DNA of 64,000 nt from Pseudarthrobacter sp. C4D7 (GTDB lineage Bacteria; Actinomycetota; Actinomycetes; Actinomycetales; Micrococcaceae): the NCBI RefSeq assembly GCF_013359725.1, contig NZ_JABFMW010000015.1:1-64000 (forward strand), given 5' to 3'. Shown here one piece after another: positions 31,631 to 40,647 of the stretch; the stretch's first letter is position 1; each line of letters begins with the position of its first letter. The position numbers and the translations under genes are program-made. The notes under the pieces were generated by a model. It saw nothing but the letters and a program-made list of their open reading frames with translations. It was not told where the DNA came from and did no database searches.

Positions 31631-33835
31631 ATGGCCAATAACCAGTACGCTTCCACAGATTCCGCTACCGCAGTTGCCGCTATGCCAGCCCCTGGCGCCC
31701 CGGGGACTGCCACGCACGCTGAGGCGCTTGAGGTCCTTCGCGGGCTGGTGGGCAACTCCGGCGCCGTTTTCCACGACGGGCAGTTTGAAGCCATCGAGGC
31801 CCTGGTGGACGGCGGGCGCCGGGCCCTGGTGGTGCAGCGCACCGGCTGGGGCAAGTCCGCCGTGTACTTCGTGGCATCCCTGCTCCTGCGCCGGCGTGGG
31901 GCCGGGCCCACGTTGATCGTCTCGCCCCTGCTGGCCCTGATGCGGGACCAGGTGGCGGCCGCCGCCAGGGCCGGGGTCCGGGCCGTGGCCATCAACTCGG
32001 CCAACCAGCTGGAGTGGGACACCGTCCGTGAGCAGTTGGCCGCGGATGAAGTGGACGTCCTGCTGGTGTCCCCGGAGCGGCTCACGAATCCGGCGTTCCG
32101 GGAAACCCAGCTGCCGGAGCTCATCCGCCGGACCGGCCTGCTGGTCATCGACGAGGCACACTGCATTTCGGACTGGGGCCACGATTTCCGTCCCGACTAC
32201 CGCCGGATCGCCGATCTCATAGACCACCTGCCGGATACGGTTCCGGTCCTTGCCACCACCGCCACGGCCAACTCCCGGGTGGTGCATGACATCGAAGAGC
32301 AGCTCGGCGCGGGGGTCCTGACCATCCGTGGACCGCTGGGCCGCGATTCGCTGCGGCTGGGCGTCCTTGCGCTGCCCAATTCCAAAGAGCGGCTGGGGTG
32401 GCTGCTGACCCACCTGGCCGACCTTCCCGGCAGCGGCATCATCTACACCCTGACCGTCTCAGCGGCGGAGGACACCGCCCGGCTGCTGTCCGAAGCGGGG
32501 CACAACGTGCTCGCCTACACCGGGCGGACCGATCCTGCGGACCGGGAGCGTGCAGAGCAGCTCCTGAAGGACAACCAGGTCAAGGCGCTGGTGGCCACGT
32601 CCGCCCTGGGGATGGGTTTCGACAAGCCTGATCTCGGTTTCGTTGTCCACCTCGGCGCACCGTCCTCGCCGGTGGCGTACTACCAGCAGGTGGGCCGCGC
32701 CGGCCGTGGCGCCGCGAACGCCGATGTCCTGCTGCTGCCCGGCTCCGAGGACCGGGAAATCTGGCAATACTTCGCCACCGCGTCCATGCCGTCGGAGGAG
32801 AAGGCAGCGGCCGTCCTGACGGCCTTGGCCGAGGCCGGCACCGCGCTCTCAACGGTTGCCCTGGAGGCCCGGGTGGACCTGCGCCGCACGCCGCTGGAGC
32901 TGCTGCTGAAGGTCCTGTCCGTGGACGGGGCGGTGGAGCGGGTCGGCGGCGGCTGGCGCGCCACCGGCCAGCCCTGGGTGTACGACGCCGAGCGGTACAG
33001 CCGGATCGCCGAGGCGCGGGTGGATGAGCAGGACTCCATGGTGATCTACCAGGACACTGCGGGGTGCCGGATGGAATACATCACCTCCGTCCTGGACGAC
33101 GAGACGGCCCGGCCATGCGGCCGCTGCGACAACTGCGCCGGCCAATGGTTCCCGGCCGACGTGGCAGCCGACGCAACGGCGGCGGCCAACCAAACGCTCA
33201 GCAGGGCGGGCGGTGTCCTGGAACCGCGCCTTCAGTGGCCCAGCGGCATGGACCGCCTGGGGGTGCCGGTGAAGGGGAAGCTCAAACCGGCCGAGGGCCT
33301 CTCGGAAGGGCGCGTCCTGGCCCGGCTGACGGACCTCGGGTGGGGCGGGGCCCTGCGGGGACTCTTCGCGGCCGGCGCGGACGACCGTCCGGTGGATCCC
33401 GGCCTGCTCCAGGCATGCGTGCAGGTACTGCGCGAATGGGGGACCGGCGACGGCCGGAACCCCGGATGGAGCGGGGCGGGCAGGCCTGCTGCCATTGTGG
33501 GTGTGCCGTCACGCAGCAAGCCGCAGCTGGTGGGATCGCTGGCGCGGGGCATCTCCGAGATCGGTCGTATCCCTTACCTGGGTGAGCTGCAGTTGGCGCA
33601 CGGCGGACCCACCGGCGGACGCGGCGGCAACAGCGCGTACCGGCTGGCCGGGGTGTGGGACCGCCTGGTGGTGGGCCCTGAGCTCGAAGCGGCCCTGCAG
33701 TCCATCCAAGGCCAGCCGGTGATGCTGATTGACGACCTCACCGACAGCCGGTGGACCCTCACTGTCGCGGGGCGCGCCCTTCGGCAGGCCGGTGCGGGGG
33801 CGGTGCTTCCCCTGGTGCTGGCGCAGGCCGGCTGA
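31631..33835 (+). CDS. recQ: RecQ-like ATP-dependent DNA helicase fused to a phosphoribosyltransferase-like domain
   Basis: The 734-residue protein has a RecQ helicase core: Walker A RTGWGKS at 70-76, the DEAH box LVIDEAHCISDWGHDFRP near 173-190, helicase_C QQVGRAGRG near 355, and a zinc site (GCRM plus CGRCDNC near 480-505). In place of an HRDC domain it continues into about 115 residues (about 618-734) with a Rossmann-like pattern ending VMLIDDLTDSRWTLTVAGRALRQAGA, the place of the PRPP motif of ComF-type phosphoribosyltransferases (usual DDVxTTGxT). The PRPP motif is not canonical, so a binding rather than catalytic role is possible. The end overlaps the convergent transporter gene by 77 bases. 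Confidence 0.93.
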   Translation: MANNQYASTDSATAVAAMPAPGAPGTATHAEALEVLRGLVGNSGAVFHDGQFEAIEALVDGGRRALVVQRTGWGKSAVYFVASLLLRRRGAGPTLIVSPLLALMRDQVAAAARAGVRAVAINSANQLEWDTVREQLAADEVDVLLVSPERLTNPAFRETQLPELIRRTGLLVIDEAHCISDWGHDFRPDYRRIADLIDHLPDTVPVLATTATANSRVVHDIEEQLGAGVLTIRGPLGRDSLRLGVLALPNSKERLGWLLTHLADLPGSGIIYTLTVSAAEDTARLLSEAGHNVLAYTGRTDPADRERAEQLLKDNQVKALVATSALGMGFDKPDLGFVVHLGAPSSPVAYYQQVGRAGRGAANADVLLLPGSEDREIWQYFATASMPSEEKAAAVLTALAEAGTALSTVALEARVDLRRTPLELLLKVLSVDGAVERVGGGWRATGQPWVYDAERYSRIAEARVDEQDSMVIYQDTAGCRMEYITSVLDDETARPCGRCDNCAGQWFPADVAADATAAANQTLSRAGGVLEPRLQWPSGMDRLGVPVKGKLKPAEGLSEGRVLARLTDLGWGGALRGLFAAGADDRPVDPGLLQACVQVLREWGTGDGRNPGWSGAGRPAAIVGVPSRSKPQLVGSLARGISEIGRIPYLGELQLAHGGPTGGRGGNSAYRLAGVWDRLVVGPELEAALQSIQGQPVMLIDDLTDSRWTLTVAGRALRQAGAGAVLPLVLAQAG

Positions 33836-35285
33836 CCGCCTGCGCGGCGGAATGCCCCCGCCCCTGTCCGCGCTGGCTCACTGCGGCCCCCGCATGCCGG
33901 GGGAGCAGGATGCTGTCCACGGTGCTGGCCAGCATCAGGACGGCCATCGCCAGGAAGGCGCCCCGGAAAGGTCCCGCAGCATCGGCGGCCGCGGGGGAGA
34001 AACCCTCGAAGGTCCGGATCAGGAGGGCGGCAATGGCGATGCCGGAGCCTGTGCCGAGCTGCACCAGCGTGGCGGAAACTGTGTTGGCGGAGGTCAGCTG
34101 TGCAGGGGGGATGTCCGCGTACTGCACCGACGCGTAGGCCGAGAAGCCAATGGAGCGGAAGGCGCCGCTGCACACCAGCAACACGGCCATGAGGGCCTGG
34201 GGCGTGTCGGGTGTGAGGAGGGCGCAGAGGGCGAACGTCACGGCTGATGCCAGCGATGCGAACACCAGCATCGCCTTGAAGCCGAACCTGCGGATCAGCG
34301 GCGTGGTGGCGGGCTTGATCCCGATGTTGCCGATGAACACCGCAGCCACCATGGCGCCGGCCTGGAGCGGCGACCAGCCAAACCCGGCCTGGAACATCAG
34401 CGGCAGCAGGAACGGCACCGAGCTGATGGTGACCCGGTAGATGAAGCCGCCCGTGGCCATGGCCCGGAACGTCCTGGTGTGGAAGACCTCCAGGTTGAAC
34501 AGCGGATGTGGACTGCGGCGCATCCAGAGGACCGCGGCAACCAGGGCCGCAGCGCCGCTCAGTGCGCTGATCCCTGCCCAGGGAAGTCCCGGATGGCTGC
34601 CGGCGAGTTCCAGGCCGGCCATCAGGGCGCCCACCCCCACCGTGGTCAGGACCATCCCGGGCCAGTCCAGCCGCCTGAAGGGATCTCCCGGCACCGCCGG
34701 AACCAGCCGCAGCGATGTCAGGAACGCGGCCACGCCGAGCGGGAGGTTTACCAGGAAGATCCAGTGCCACGACAGGTACGTGGTGAGCGCGCCGCCCACC
34801 AGCGGGGCCAGGACCGGCGCCAGGAGGCCGGGCCACACCAGGAACGCGGTGGCCCGCAGCAGCTCGGACTTGGGGGTGCCACGCAGAACCACCAGCGTTC
34901 CCACCGGCACCATCATGGCCCCGCCCGCGCCCTGGGCAATCCTGCTCAGGGTCAGCGTCGCCAGGTCCTGGCTGAGGGCGCACGCCAGGGACGACAGCGT
35001 GAACACGGCGATGGCCGTGCAGAAGATCCGCCGTGCCCCGAAGCGTTCCGCCAGCCAGCCACTGAGGGGAATGCCGATGGCCACCGTCAGCAGGTACGCG
35101 GTCATGGTGATGTTGACGTCCGCGGCGGGGATGGCAAAGTCGGCCGAGATACTGGGAATGGCCGTGGTAAGGACCGTGCCGTCCAGGAACTCCATGAAGA
35201 ACGCAGCGGCTACCAGCAGCGCCAGGCGCGGGTTCCATGCCGCGTGGACGCCGTCCGGCTGGTCTGGTTGGGTGCGTGCCGCCAT
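33759..35285 (-). CDS. MFS drug transporter, DHA2 (14-TMS) type
   Basis: The 508-residue protein begins with FFMEFLDGTVLTTAIPSI, the DHA2 motif D1, has RFGARRIF as motif A, and about 14 membrane segments. It would export drugs or metabolites by proton antiport. The C-terminal tail (from about 470) is Pro/Ala/Arg/Gly-rich and is encoded opposite the 3' end of recQ. CAGGAT before ATG 35285 can be read as a -10 or as a ribosome site. No regulator is adjacent. Confidence 0.9.
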   Translation of the reverse strand: MAARTQPDQPDGVHAAWNPRLALLVAAAFFMEFLDGTVLTTAIPSISADFAIPAADVNITMTAYLLTVAIGIPLSGWLAERFGARRIFCTAIAVFTLSSLACALSQDLATLTLSRIAQGAGGAMMVPVGTLVVLRGTPKSELLRATAFLVWPGLLAPVLAPLVGGALTTYLSWHWIFLVNLPLGVAAFLTSLRLVPAVPGDPFRRLDWPGMVLTTVGVGALMAGLELAGSHPGLPWAGISALSGAAALVAAVLWMRRSPHPLFNLEVFHTRTFRAMATGGFIYRVTISSVPFLLPLMFQAGFGWSPLQAGAMVAAVFIGNIGIKPATTPLIRRFGFKAMLVFASLASAVTFALCALLTPDTPQALMAVLLVCSGAFRSIGFSAYASVQYADIPPAQLTSANTVSATLVQLGTGSGIAIAALLIRTFEGFSPAAADAAGPFRGAFLAMAVLMLASTVDSILLPRHAGAAVSQRGQGRGHSAAQAVSRPAPAPGEAPPPHRPAEGRAPRQ

Positions 35286-35492
35286 GCGCCAATCCTGCCA
35301 CCGCGGCTCCAGTGGCGCCCGCAGCGTCCGGCTGCCGGACAGCGTTTTCCGCTAGGTGCCGGGCCACTCCCTGCGAGTCCTAAGTTTGTTCGCGATTCCG
35401 AGGCTTGAACGCCCGGATCGGCGAAACAGCCCAGGACTGACGGGAGCCCGGGCTGGAGAAACCGCAGTGCGGATATTTCCGGGAACGCAAAA

Positions 35493-35516
35493 GGCCCCGG
35501 TCCAAGGACCGGGGCC
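35493..35516 (-). terminator. terminator of tRNA-Ser(GCT)
   Basis: An 11-bp stem GGCCCCGGTCC with its complement is followed on the minus strand by TTTT. It lies just after the tRNA. Confidence 0.85.
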
Positions 35517-35521
35517 AAACG

Positions 35522-35610
35522 CGGAGACGGGGGGATTTGAACCCCCGGTCGAGTTTAACCCCGACCCTTCATTAGCAGTGAAGTCCATTCGGCCGCTCTG
35601 GCACGTCTCC
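35522..35610 (-). tRNA. tRNA-Ser(GCT)
   Basis: Minus strand: acceptor GGAGACG/CGTCTCC, D arm GCCAGAGCGGCCGAATGGAC, anticodon loop CTGCTAA (anticodon GCT) in stem CTTCA/TGAAG, a long variable arm typical of class II tRNAs, T arm GGGGG-TTCAAAT-CCCCC, discriminator G. CCA is not encoded. Confidence 0.96.
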
Positions 35611-35718
35611 AGTTGCTATCACTAGCCCACCAAGGATACGCAGATCCGGCCATGCAGTGCAAAACGGTGGACGCGGGAGGCAGCAGCACTGGCGCAGGGG
35701 GGACCGGCTGCTCCGGAG

Positions 35719-36243
35719 TCAGCCCTGCGCCGGGCGGACCATCCGGATCTCGGGCAGGTCCTCCCAGTCCGACAGGACGTCCCTGGCACCGTCGGGTTCA
35801 AAGCCGGCGTGGCGGTAAAACCCGATGGCCCGGCTGTTGCCGGCCGCCACCCAGAGGCTCGCCGCCCGGGACCCGATGGCCGCATCCAGCAAACGGGCAC
35901 CCAGCCCGCGGCCTTGGTGTGAGGCCAGCAGGTACAGGCCCCACAGCTCCAGGTCACCGGAGGCCGGCGGCGGGTGCCCTTCCGGGGAACCGGGGGCGGG
36001 CAGCCGGCGGGACCCGGCAAACCCCACCACCGTGCCGCCGTCGCAGGCCACCCACGCCTCGGCAGGATCGGGACGGTCCAGCAGGTGCTGCCAGAGCCGC
36101 AGCCGGCCCGCCGGATCCACCGCTGCGAGGAAGGCATCGGACAACATGCCCCGGTAGGTTTCCTGCCAGCAGCGCACATGCACCTGGGCCAGGCGCTCGA
36201 TGTCCGGGACGCCGGCCCGCCGCACGGCCAGTCCCGGTGCCAT
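35719..36243 (-). CDS. GNAT-family N-acetyltransferase
   Basis: The 174-residue protein has the GNAT core: LAVRRAGVPDIERLAQVHV at the N-terminus, the acetyl-CoA loop SHQGRGLGARLLDAAI near 118-133 (Q/RxxGxG/A), and SRAIGFYRHAGFEPDG near 147. The start at 36243 lies 5 bases after the prolyl oligopeptidase stop; the longer frame would overlap that gene by more than 100 bases. The substrate is unknown. Same transcript as the peptidase is likely. Confidence 0.88.
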   Translation of the reverse strand: MAPGLAVRRAGVPDIERLAQVHVRCWQETYRGMLSDAFLAAVDPAGRLRLWQHLLDRPDPAEAWVACDGGTVVGFAGSRRLPAPGSPEGHPPPASGDLELWGLYLLASHQGRGLGARLLDAAIGSRAASLWVAAGNSRAIGFYRHAGFEPDGARDVLSDWEDLPEIRMVRPAQG

Positions 36244-36248
36244 GGCGG

Positions 36249-38552
36249 TCAGCCCGCCAGCGCTTTCCACAGGAAGTGCTGGCTGCGCGCCTGCAGCGCA
36301 GCAGCCTGCCGGTTGTCGGATGCCCCTGCGTGGCCACCCTCCAGGGCTTCGTGGAACCACACGTTCGGGATACCCATGGCAAGCATCCGGGCGGCCATCT
36401 TCCGCGCCTGCATGGGGCCCACCCGGTCGTCAGAGGTGGCGGTCCAGATGAAGGTCTCCGGGTAGTCCACGGCGTCCTTGAGGAGGTGGTAGGGCGAGAA
36501 GGTCCTGATGTACTCCCACTGTTCGGGAACGTCGGGGTCGCCATACTCGGCAATCCACGAGTGCCCGGCGGAGAGCTTGGTGTAGCGGCGCATGTCCAGC
36601 AGGGGAACGCCGCAGGAGACGGCCCGGAACAGTTCCGGATACCGGGTGAGCATGTTCCCCACCAGGAGTCCGCCGTTGGAGCCGCCCACGCAGCCCAGCC
36701 GCCGCGGCGAGGTGACCCCGCGGGAGATGAGGTCCCGCGCCACGGCGGCAAAGTCCTCGTAGGCGCGGTGGCGGTTTTCCTTCAGCGCGGCACGGTGCCA
36801 GGCCGGGCCGTACTCTCCGCCGCCGCGGATGTTCGCCACCACGTACACCCCGCCGCGCGAGTGCGGGGCCTTTCCGTCGCTGCCGTCAGAGAGCGTGGTC
36901 CGCCGTTCCAGCCACGCCCGGCCGACAGTGCCGCTGTAGGCGGGCGTCCGTGAGACCTCGAATCCGCCGTAGCCGGAGAGCTGCGTGGGGTTCTGCCCGT
37001 CCAAAGCCAGCCCGCGGGGCGCCACCTGGAAGTACGGGACCCGGGTGCCGTCGTCGGACACCGCGAAATGTTGCTCCACCTCGTAGTCGGCGTCGGCAAA
37101 GAACGACGGCGAGGACTTGACCACCCCGTGCCGGCTCACCACCCCGTGCCGGCTCACCACGCCGGGCGTCCCGGCGCTGTCCGGCTCCGGTGCGCTGCCC
37201 GGTTCCAGTGCGCCGTCCCGCTCCAGGGTGCCCCGCATCAAGGTGGTGGGGGTGGTGAAACCGGTGGCGATGAGCCAGAAGTCGTCGCCCGCGCCGCCGT
37301 CGGCCGGCCCTTCGTCCTCGTCATCCACGGCGTAGGCGTTCACGTCATGCAGCGGCGGGCAGGCGTCCAGGAGGGTGGCAGCCCAGCCGCTCTCCGTGCC
37401 GGAAGGCCGGGCCGGGTCCAGCACCCGGATTTCGGCGGAGACGTCCTTGAGCAGGTTGAGCAGGAGGAAGTTCCGGGTCCAGCTCCAGGACTGCAGGGAC
37501 GTGTGGGCATCCGGGGTGAACAGGACCGTGAGGTCGCGGCTGCCGGCGAGGTAGTCCTCGAAGTTGGCGGCAAGCAGGGACCCGGACGGATGCGTGGTGC
37601 CGTCCAGGACCCAGTCCTGCTGCGGACGGAAGAGCAGCCATTCCCGGTGGGCGCTGACGTTGACGTCGGTGGGAACGTCGATCTGTACCCAGGATCCGTC
37701 CCGCAGCACAAAGTTGGTGCGGTTGAAGAAGTCGACGTAGTCCACGGCGAAGGTCCGCTCAAAGCCGGGGGTGGAGTCGTGGGCCGCCATGGCCATCATG
37801 TGGTCTTCGGGCACCTCGAAGAGGCGTGGGGCCGCTGCCAGGGATTCTCCGCGCTTGAGCGTCACCGCCGTGCGGGCATAGGAGGATGCTGTCTTGGGCA
37901 GCCCGTCAGCGGTGGAGGCGACCAGCAGCGTATCGGCATCCAGCCAGGACACGTTGCCCTTGGCCGTGGGCAGGTCGAAGCCGCCCTGGCCGGGGTCAAC
38001 GAAAACGCGGGCCTCGACGTCGAACTCGCGGTACCTGTTGGCGTCGCCGCCGTCGGGGGACAGCGCGAGCAGCGCCAGGCGGTAGGGCTCCCCGGACACT
38101 GGGCGCAGGAACGTGGCGCCGTGGAACACCCACTCTTCGCCCTCGGCACGGGACAGCTCATCCACATCCAGCAGGACGTCCCATTCCGGGGAATCCGTGC
38201 AGTAGCTCTCCCACGTGGTCCGCCGCCACAGGCCTTTGGGGTTCTGCTGGTCGCGCCAGAAGTTGTAGTACCACCCGCCACGCTTGCCCACCATGGCGAT
38301 CCGGTCCGTGGAGTCCAGGACCTCCAGGATCCCGGCCTCCAGGTCCGTGTAGCTGCCGTCCTCCAGCAGGTCCTCGGTGCGGGAGTTTTGCTCCTTGACC
38401 CACGCCAGTTGTTCCTCGCCGTAGATGTCCTCGAGCCAGACGTTCTCATCGACGGGCTCCGGCGCGGTTTCCCGTGGCAGGCCGCCGGAGGTGTCCCGGC
38501 CGGGACCGGGAACGGACGCTTGATCAGCTGCTGTGGTGGTCATGCGCCCCAT
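36249..38552 (-). CDS. prolyl oligopeptidase, S9A family
   Basis: The 767-residue protein has an N-terminal beta-propeller (from VWLEDIYGEEQLAWV to about 480) and a C-terminal alpha/beta hydrolase with catalytic Ser in GCVGGSNGGLLVG (near 623), Asp in TATSDDRVGP (near 707) and His in EGGHAGASDN (near 738). It cleaves short proline-containing peptides in the cytosol. The start is either ATG 38552, which has GATGTT six bases before it, or ATG 38543; they differ by three residues. A short repeat (GVVSRHGVVSRHGVV) in the linker is caused by an 18-bp tandem duplication. Confidence 0.93.
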   Translation of the reverse strand: MGRMTTTAADQASVPGPGRDTSGGLPRETAPEPVDENVWLEDIYGEEQLAWVKEQNSRTEDLLEDGSYTDLEAGILEVLDSTDRIAMVGKRGGWYYNFWRDQQNPKGLWRRTTWESYCTDSPEWDVLLDVDELSRAEGEEWVFHGATFLRPVSGEPYRLALLALSPDGGDANRYREFDVEARVFVDPGQGGFDLPTAKGNVSWLDADTLLVASTADGLPKTASSYARTAVTLKRGESLAAAPRLFEVPEDHMMAMAAHDSTPGFERTFAVDYVDFFNRTNFVLRDGSWVQIDVPTDVNVSAHREWLLFRPQQDWVLDGTTHPSGSLLAANFEDYLAGSRDLTVLFTPDAHTSLQSWSWTRNFLLLNLLKDVSAEIRVLDPARPSGTESGWAATLLDACPPLHDVNAYAVDDEDEGPADGGAGDDFWLIATGFTTPTTLMRGTLERDGALEPGSAPEPDSAGTPGVVSRHGVVSRHGVVKSSPSFFADADYEVEQHFAVSDDGTRVPYFQVAPRGLALDGQNPTQLSGYGGFEVSRTPAYSGTVGRAWLERRTTLSDGSDGKAPHSRGGVYVVANIRGGGEYGPAWHRAALKENRHRAYEDFAAVARDLISRGVTSPRRLGCVGGSNGGLLVGNMLTRYPELFRAVSCGVPLLDMRRYTKLSAGHSWIAEYGDPDVPEQWEYIRTFSPYHLLKDAVDYPETFIWTATSDDRVGPMQARKMAARMLAMGIPNVWFHEALEGGHAGASDNRQAAALQARSQHFLWKALAG
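37120..37155. repeat. in-frame 18-bp tandem repeat inside the peptidase gene
   Basis: Two perfect copies of ACCACCCCGTGCCGGCTC (37120-37137, 37138-37155) and the start of a third, encoding RHGVVS twice in a poorly conserved loop between propeller blades and hydrolase. Replication slippage is the likely cause. Confidence 0.9.
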
Positions 38553-38627
38553 CCAAACAACATCCCCCACAGCTGGCAAGTCAAGCGGCCGGCGCACACT
38601 CCGCTTCCAGCCCGTACGCTGGATGGC

Positions 38628-40562
38628 GTGGAATTATCGCAGAGCAACCGGGCCGTCATCATCGGTGGCGGCCCCCGCGGCACCAGCGTGCTGGAGCGGC
38701 TGCTCGCCCACACTGCCAGTGCAGGCAACCCGAAAGCGCACCTGCACATCGACGTCGTGGATCCCTACCCGGCGGGCCCCGGGCACGTGTGGCAACCGGG
38801 TCAGTCCCGGCTCTTCCTCATGAACACCCAGTCGTTCTACCCCACCCTGGTTCCCGAGGACCCGGCCCTTCCCGCGCCGGTCGCCGGCACCACGTTCGAC
38901 CAGTGGCGGGCCACCCAGCAGCGGGACCCGCTGCCGTCCCTCACCGCGGAGGAACGGGCGGAGCTGGCGGTGCTGGGATCGAATGATTTTCCCAGCCGTG
39001 CCCTTTACGGCCGCTACCTGCGCTCCACGGTGGAGGAGTTGCTGGGAAAGGCGCCCGACGGCGTCACGGTCGAATTCCATGAGACGACCGCACTGTCGGT
39101 GCGTCCTTCGGCGGACGGGATGTTCGACGTCGGGCTTGCCTCCGGTGCGGTGATCCGCGCCAAATCCGTGGTGCTTGCCCTGGGGCACATTCCCTCCCGG
39201 CTGAACCCCGAACAGAAGGAGCTCCAGGCTGCGGCAGGACAACTGGGACTGCAGTACTTTCCCCCGGCTGTCCCTGCGGACGTGGACTGGTCCCGGATCC
39301 CTGCCGGGGAGCCGGTCCTGGTCCGCGGCATGGGCCTGAACTTCTTCGACACCATGGGCCAGCTCACCGAGGGACGCGGCGGCACATTCGTCACCAGCGG
39401 CAGCGGCCTGGTGTATGAACCGTCAGGCCGGGAACCCCGGATCATTGCGGCCTCGCGCCGCGGGACCCCGTACCGTGCCAAGGCGGCGCTGGACGGCTAC
39501 TACGCATCCTCCATCACGCTGCGCTACCTCACGGAGGGCGCCATCGAACGGTTGGAGAAGACCGGGATCCGCCCGTCGTTCGACCACGACCTGTGGCCGC
39601 TGCTGCACCGCGACGCCCTGTGGGCCTACTACTCCACGCTGGTGCGCTCGCAGCCCGGCGCGGTGCCCGATGCGCCCGCCTTCCTCGCGGCCCTGGAGGA
39701 AGCCCTGCAGCCGCACGCGCACAGTGCGGCGAAGTGGGAGGACAACGTTGAGAGCGTCCTGGCCGTCCACGTCGGTCCCCGGCACCGCCTGGACCTGCCG
39801 GGGCTCGCGGCCCCTTTGGCCGGGCGTTCCTTCGAGTCCCGCAGGGCACATGATGCTGCCGTGGTGGAGTTCCTGCTGGACGATGCGCGCCGCTCCGCGC
39901 TGGGCGAGGACGATCCGGTCAAGATGGCCATCGGTGCGCTGCACCACGGGCGCGCCGTCCTGAAGACGGCGGTGGCCGACGGCGGCATCACCGACGAATC
40001 GTGGGTCGCCGGCCTGCGGGGCTGGTTTGAGTCGTTTGTGGAGGGCCTGGCCAGCGGACCGCCGGCACTGCGGTCTGAGCAGCTCGCGGCCCTCGCAAAG
40101 GCCGGCGTGGTCAGTTTTGTGGGGCCGGACCCGAAATTCCGGGTGGACCGGAAAGCGGCACTGTTTACCGCTTCCTCGCCGTGGGTTGCGGGTCCGCCTG
40201 CCACTGCGCGGACCTTGGTGGAGGCGCTGGCCCCCGGCAACCGGGTATCGGCCAACGATTCACCGCTCCTGGCCCAGCTGCTGGCCGACGGGCTGGTCCG
40301 GCCGAAGCTCATGATGACGGTCGAAGGTGTCCCGCTGGAATCCACCGGCCTGGACGTGGAGCCGCACCCGTACCGGCCGGTCGCCGCGAACGGGTCGGTG
40401 ACCGGGGGCCTCTTCGTGCTGGGGCTGCAGCTGTCGTCGGCGCAGTGGGGTACCGCGATCGCCGCCGAGGCGGTCCAGCCCGGCAGCCCCGCCTACCGCA
40501 GCGCCCAGCGGACCCTCCGCGACGCGGACGAGATCGCCGCCGCCATCCTCAACCAGGCCTAA
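38628..40562 (+). CDS. FAD/NAD(P)-binding protein (NAD_binding_9 type)
   Basis: The 644-residue protein has an N-terminal FAD/NAD loop RAVIIGGGPRGTSVLERLL at 8-26, an MNTQSFYPT segment and LALGHIP near 185-190, as in the NAD_binding_9 (PF13454) group of uncharacterised flavoproteins. Related proteins include N-hydroxylating monooxygenase-like enzymes. The substrate is unknown. Start GTG 38628 is seven bases after TACGCT; the frame runs far upstream through the antisense of the peptidase gene but is not coding there. A 25-bp hairpin follows the stop. Confidence 0.87.
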   Translation: MELSQSNRAVIIGGGPRGTSVLERLLAHTASAGNPKAHLHIDVVDPYPAGPGHVWQPGQSRLFLMNTQSFYPTLVPEDPALPAPVAGTTFDQWRATQQRDPLPSLTAEERAELAVLGSNDFPSRALYGRYLRSTVEELLGKAPDGVTVEFHETTALSVRPSADGMFDVGLASGAVIRAKSVVLALGHIPSRLNPEQKELQAAAGQLGLQYFPPAVPADVDWSRIPAGEPVLVRGMGLNFFDTMGQLTEGRGGTFVTSGSGLVYEPSGREPRIIAASRRGTPYRAKAALDGYYASSITLRYLTEGAIERLEKTGIRPSFDHDLWPLLHRDALWAYYSTLVRSQPGAVPDAPAFLAALEEALQPHAHSAAKWEDNVESVLAVHVGPRHRLDLPGLAAPLAGRSFESRRAHDAAVVEFLLDDARRSALGEDDPVKMAIGALHHGRAVLKTAVADGGITDESWVAGLRGWFESFVEGLASGPPALRSEQLAALAKAGVVSFVGPDPKFRVDRKAALFTASSPWVAGPPATARTLVEALAPGNRVSANDSPLLAQLLADGLVRPKLMMTVEGVPLESTGLDVEPHPYRPVAANGSVTGGLFVLGLQLSSAQWGTAIAAEAVQPGSPAYRSAQRTLRDADEIAAAILNQA

Positions 40563-40579
40563 TCCCAGGCTTAACGGGC

Positions 40580-40640
40580 GATGCGCCATCACTTATGGTC
40601 CCTAAACCGGTGGAATAGGGACCACAAGTGATGGCGCATC
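40580..40640. terminator. long inverted repeat between convergent genes
   Basis: Arms 40580-40604 and 40616-40640 match at 24 of 25 positions (the exception allows G-U pairing) with an 11-base loop. It probably ends both the flavoprotein and nuclease transcripts. It has no T tract and is only about half GC in the middle, so it could also be an interspersed palindromic element. Confidence 0.75.
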
Positions 40641-40647
40641 CGGGGGT

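Noticed and set aside
37068..38627. Very long plus-strand frame fused upstream of the FAD/NAD(P) protein
   Set aside because: It is the antisense of the prolyl oligopeptidase gene. The upstream part has no homology pattern, and a promoter (TACGCT, 7 bases, GTG) fixes the start at 38628.
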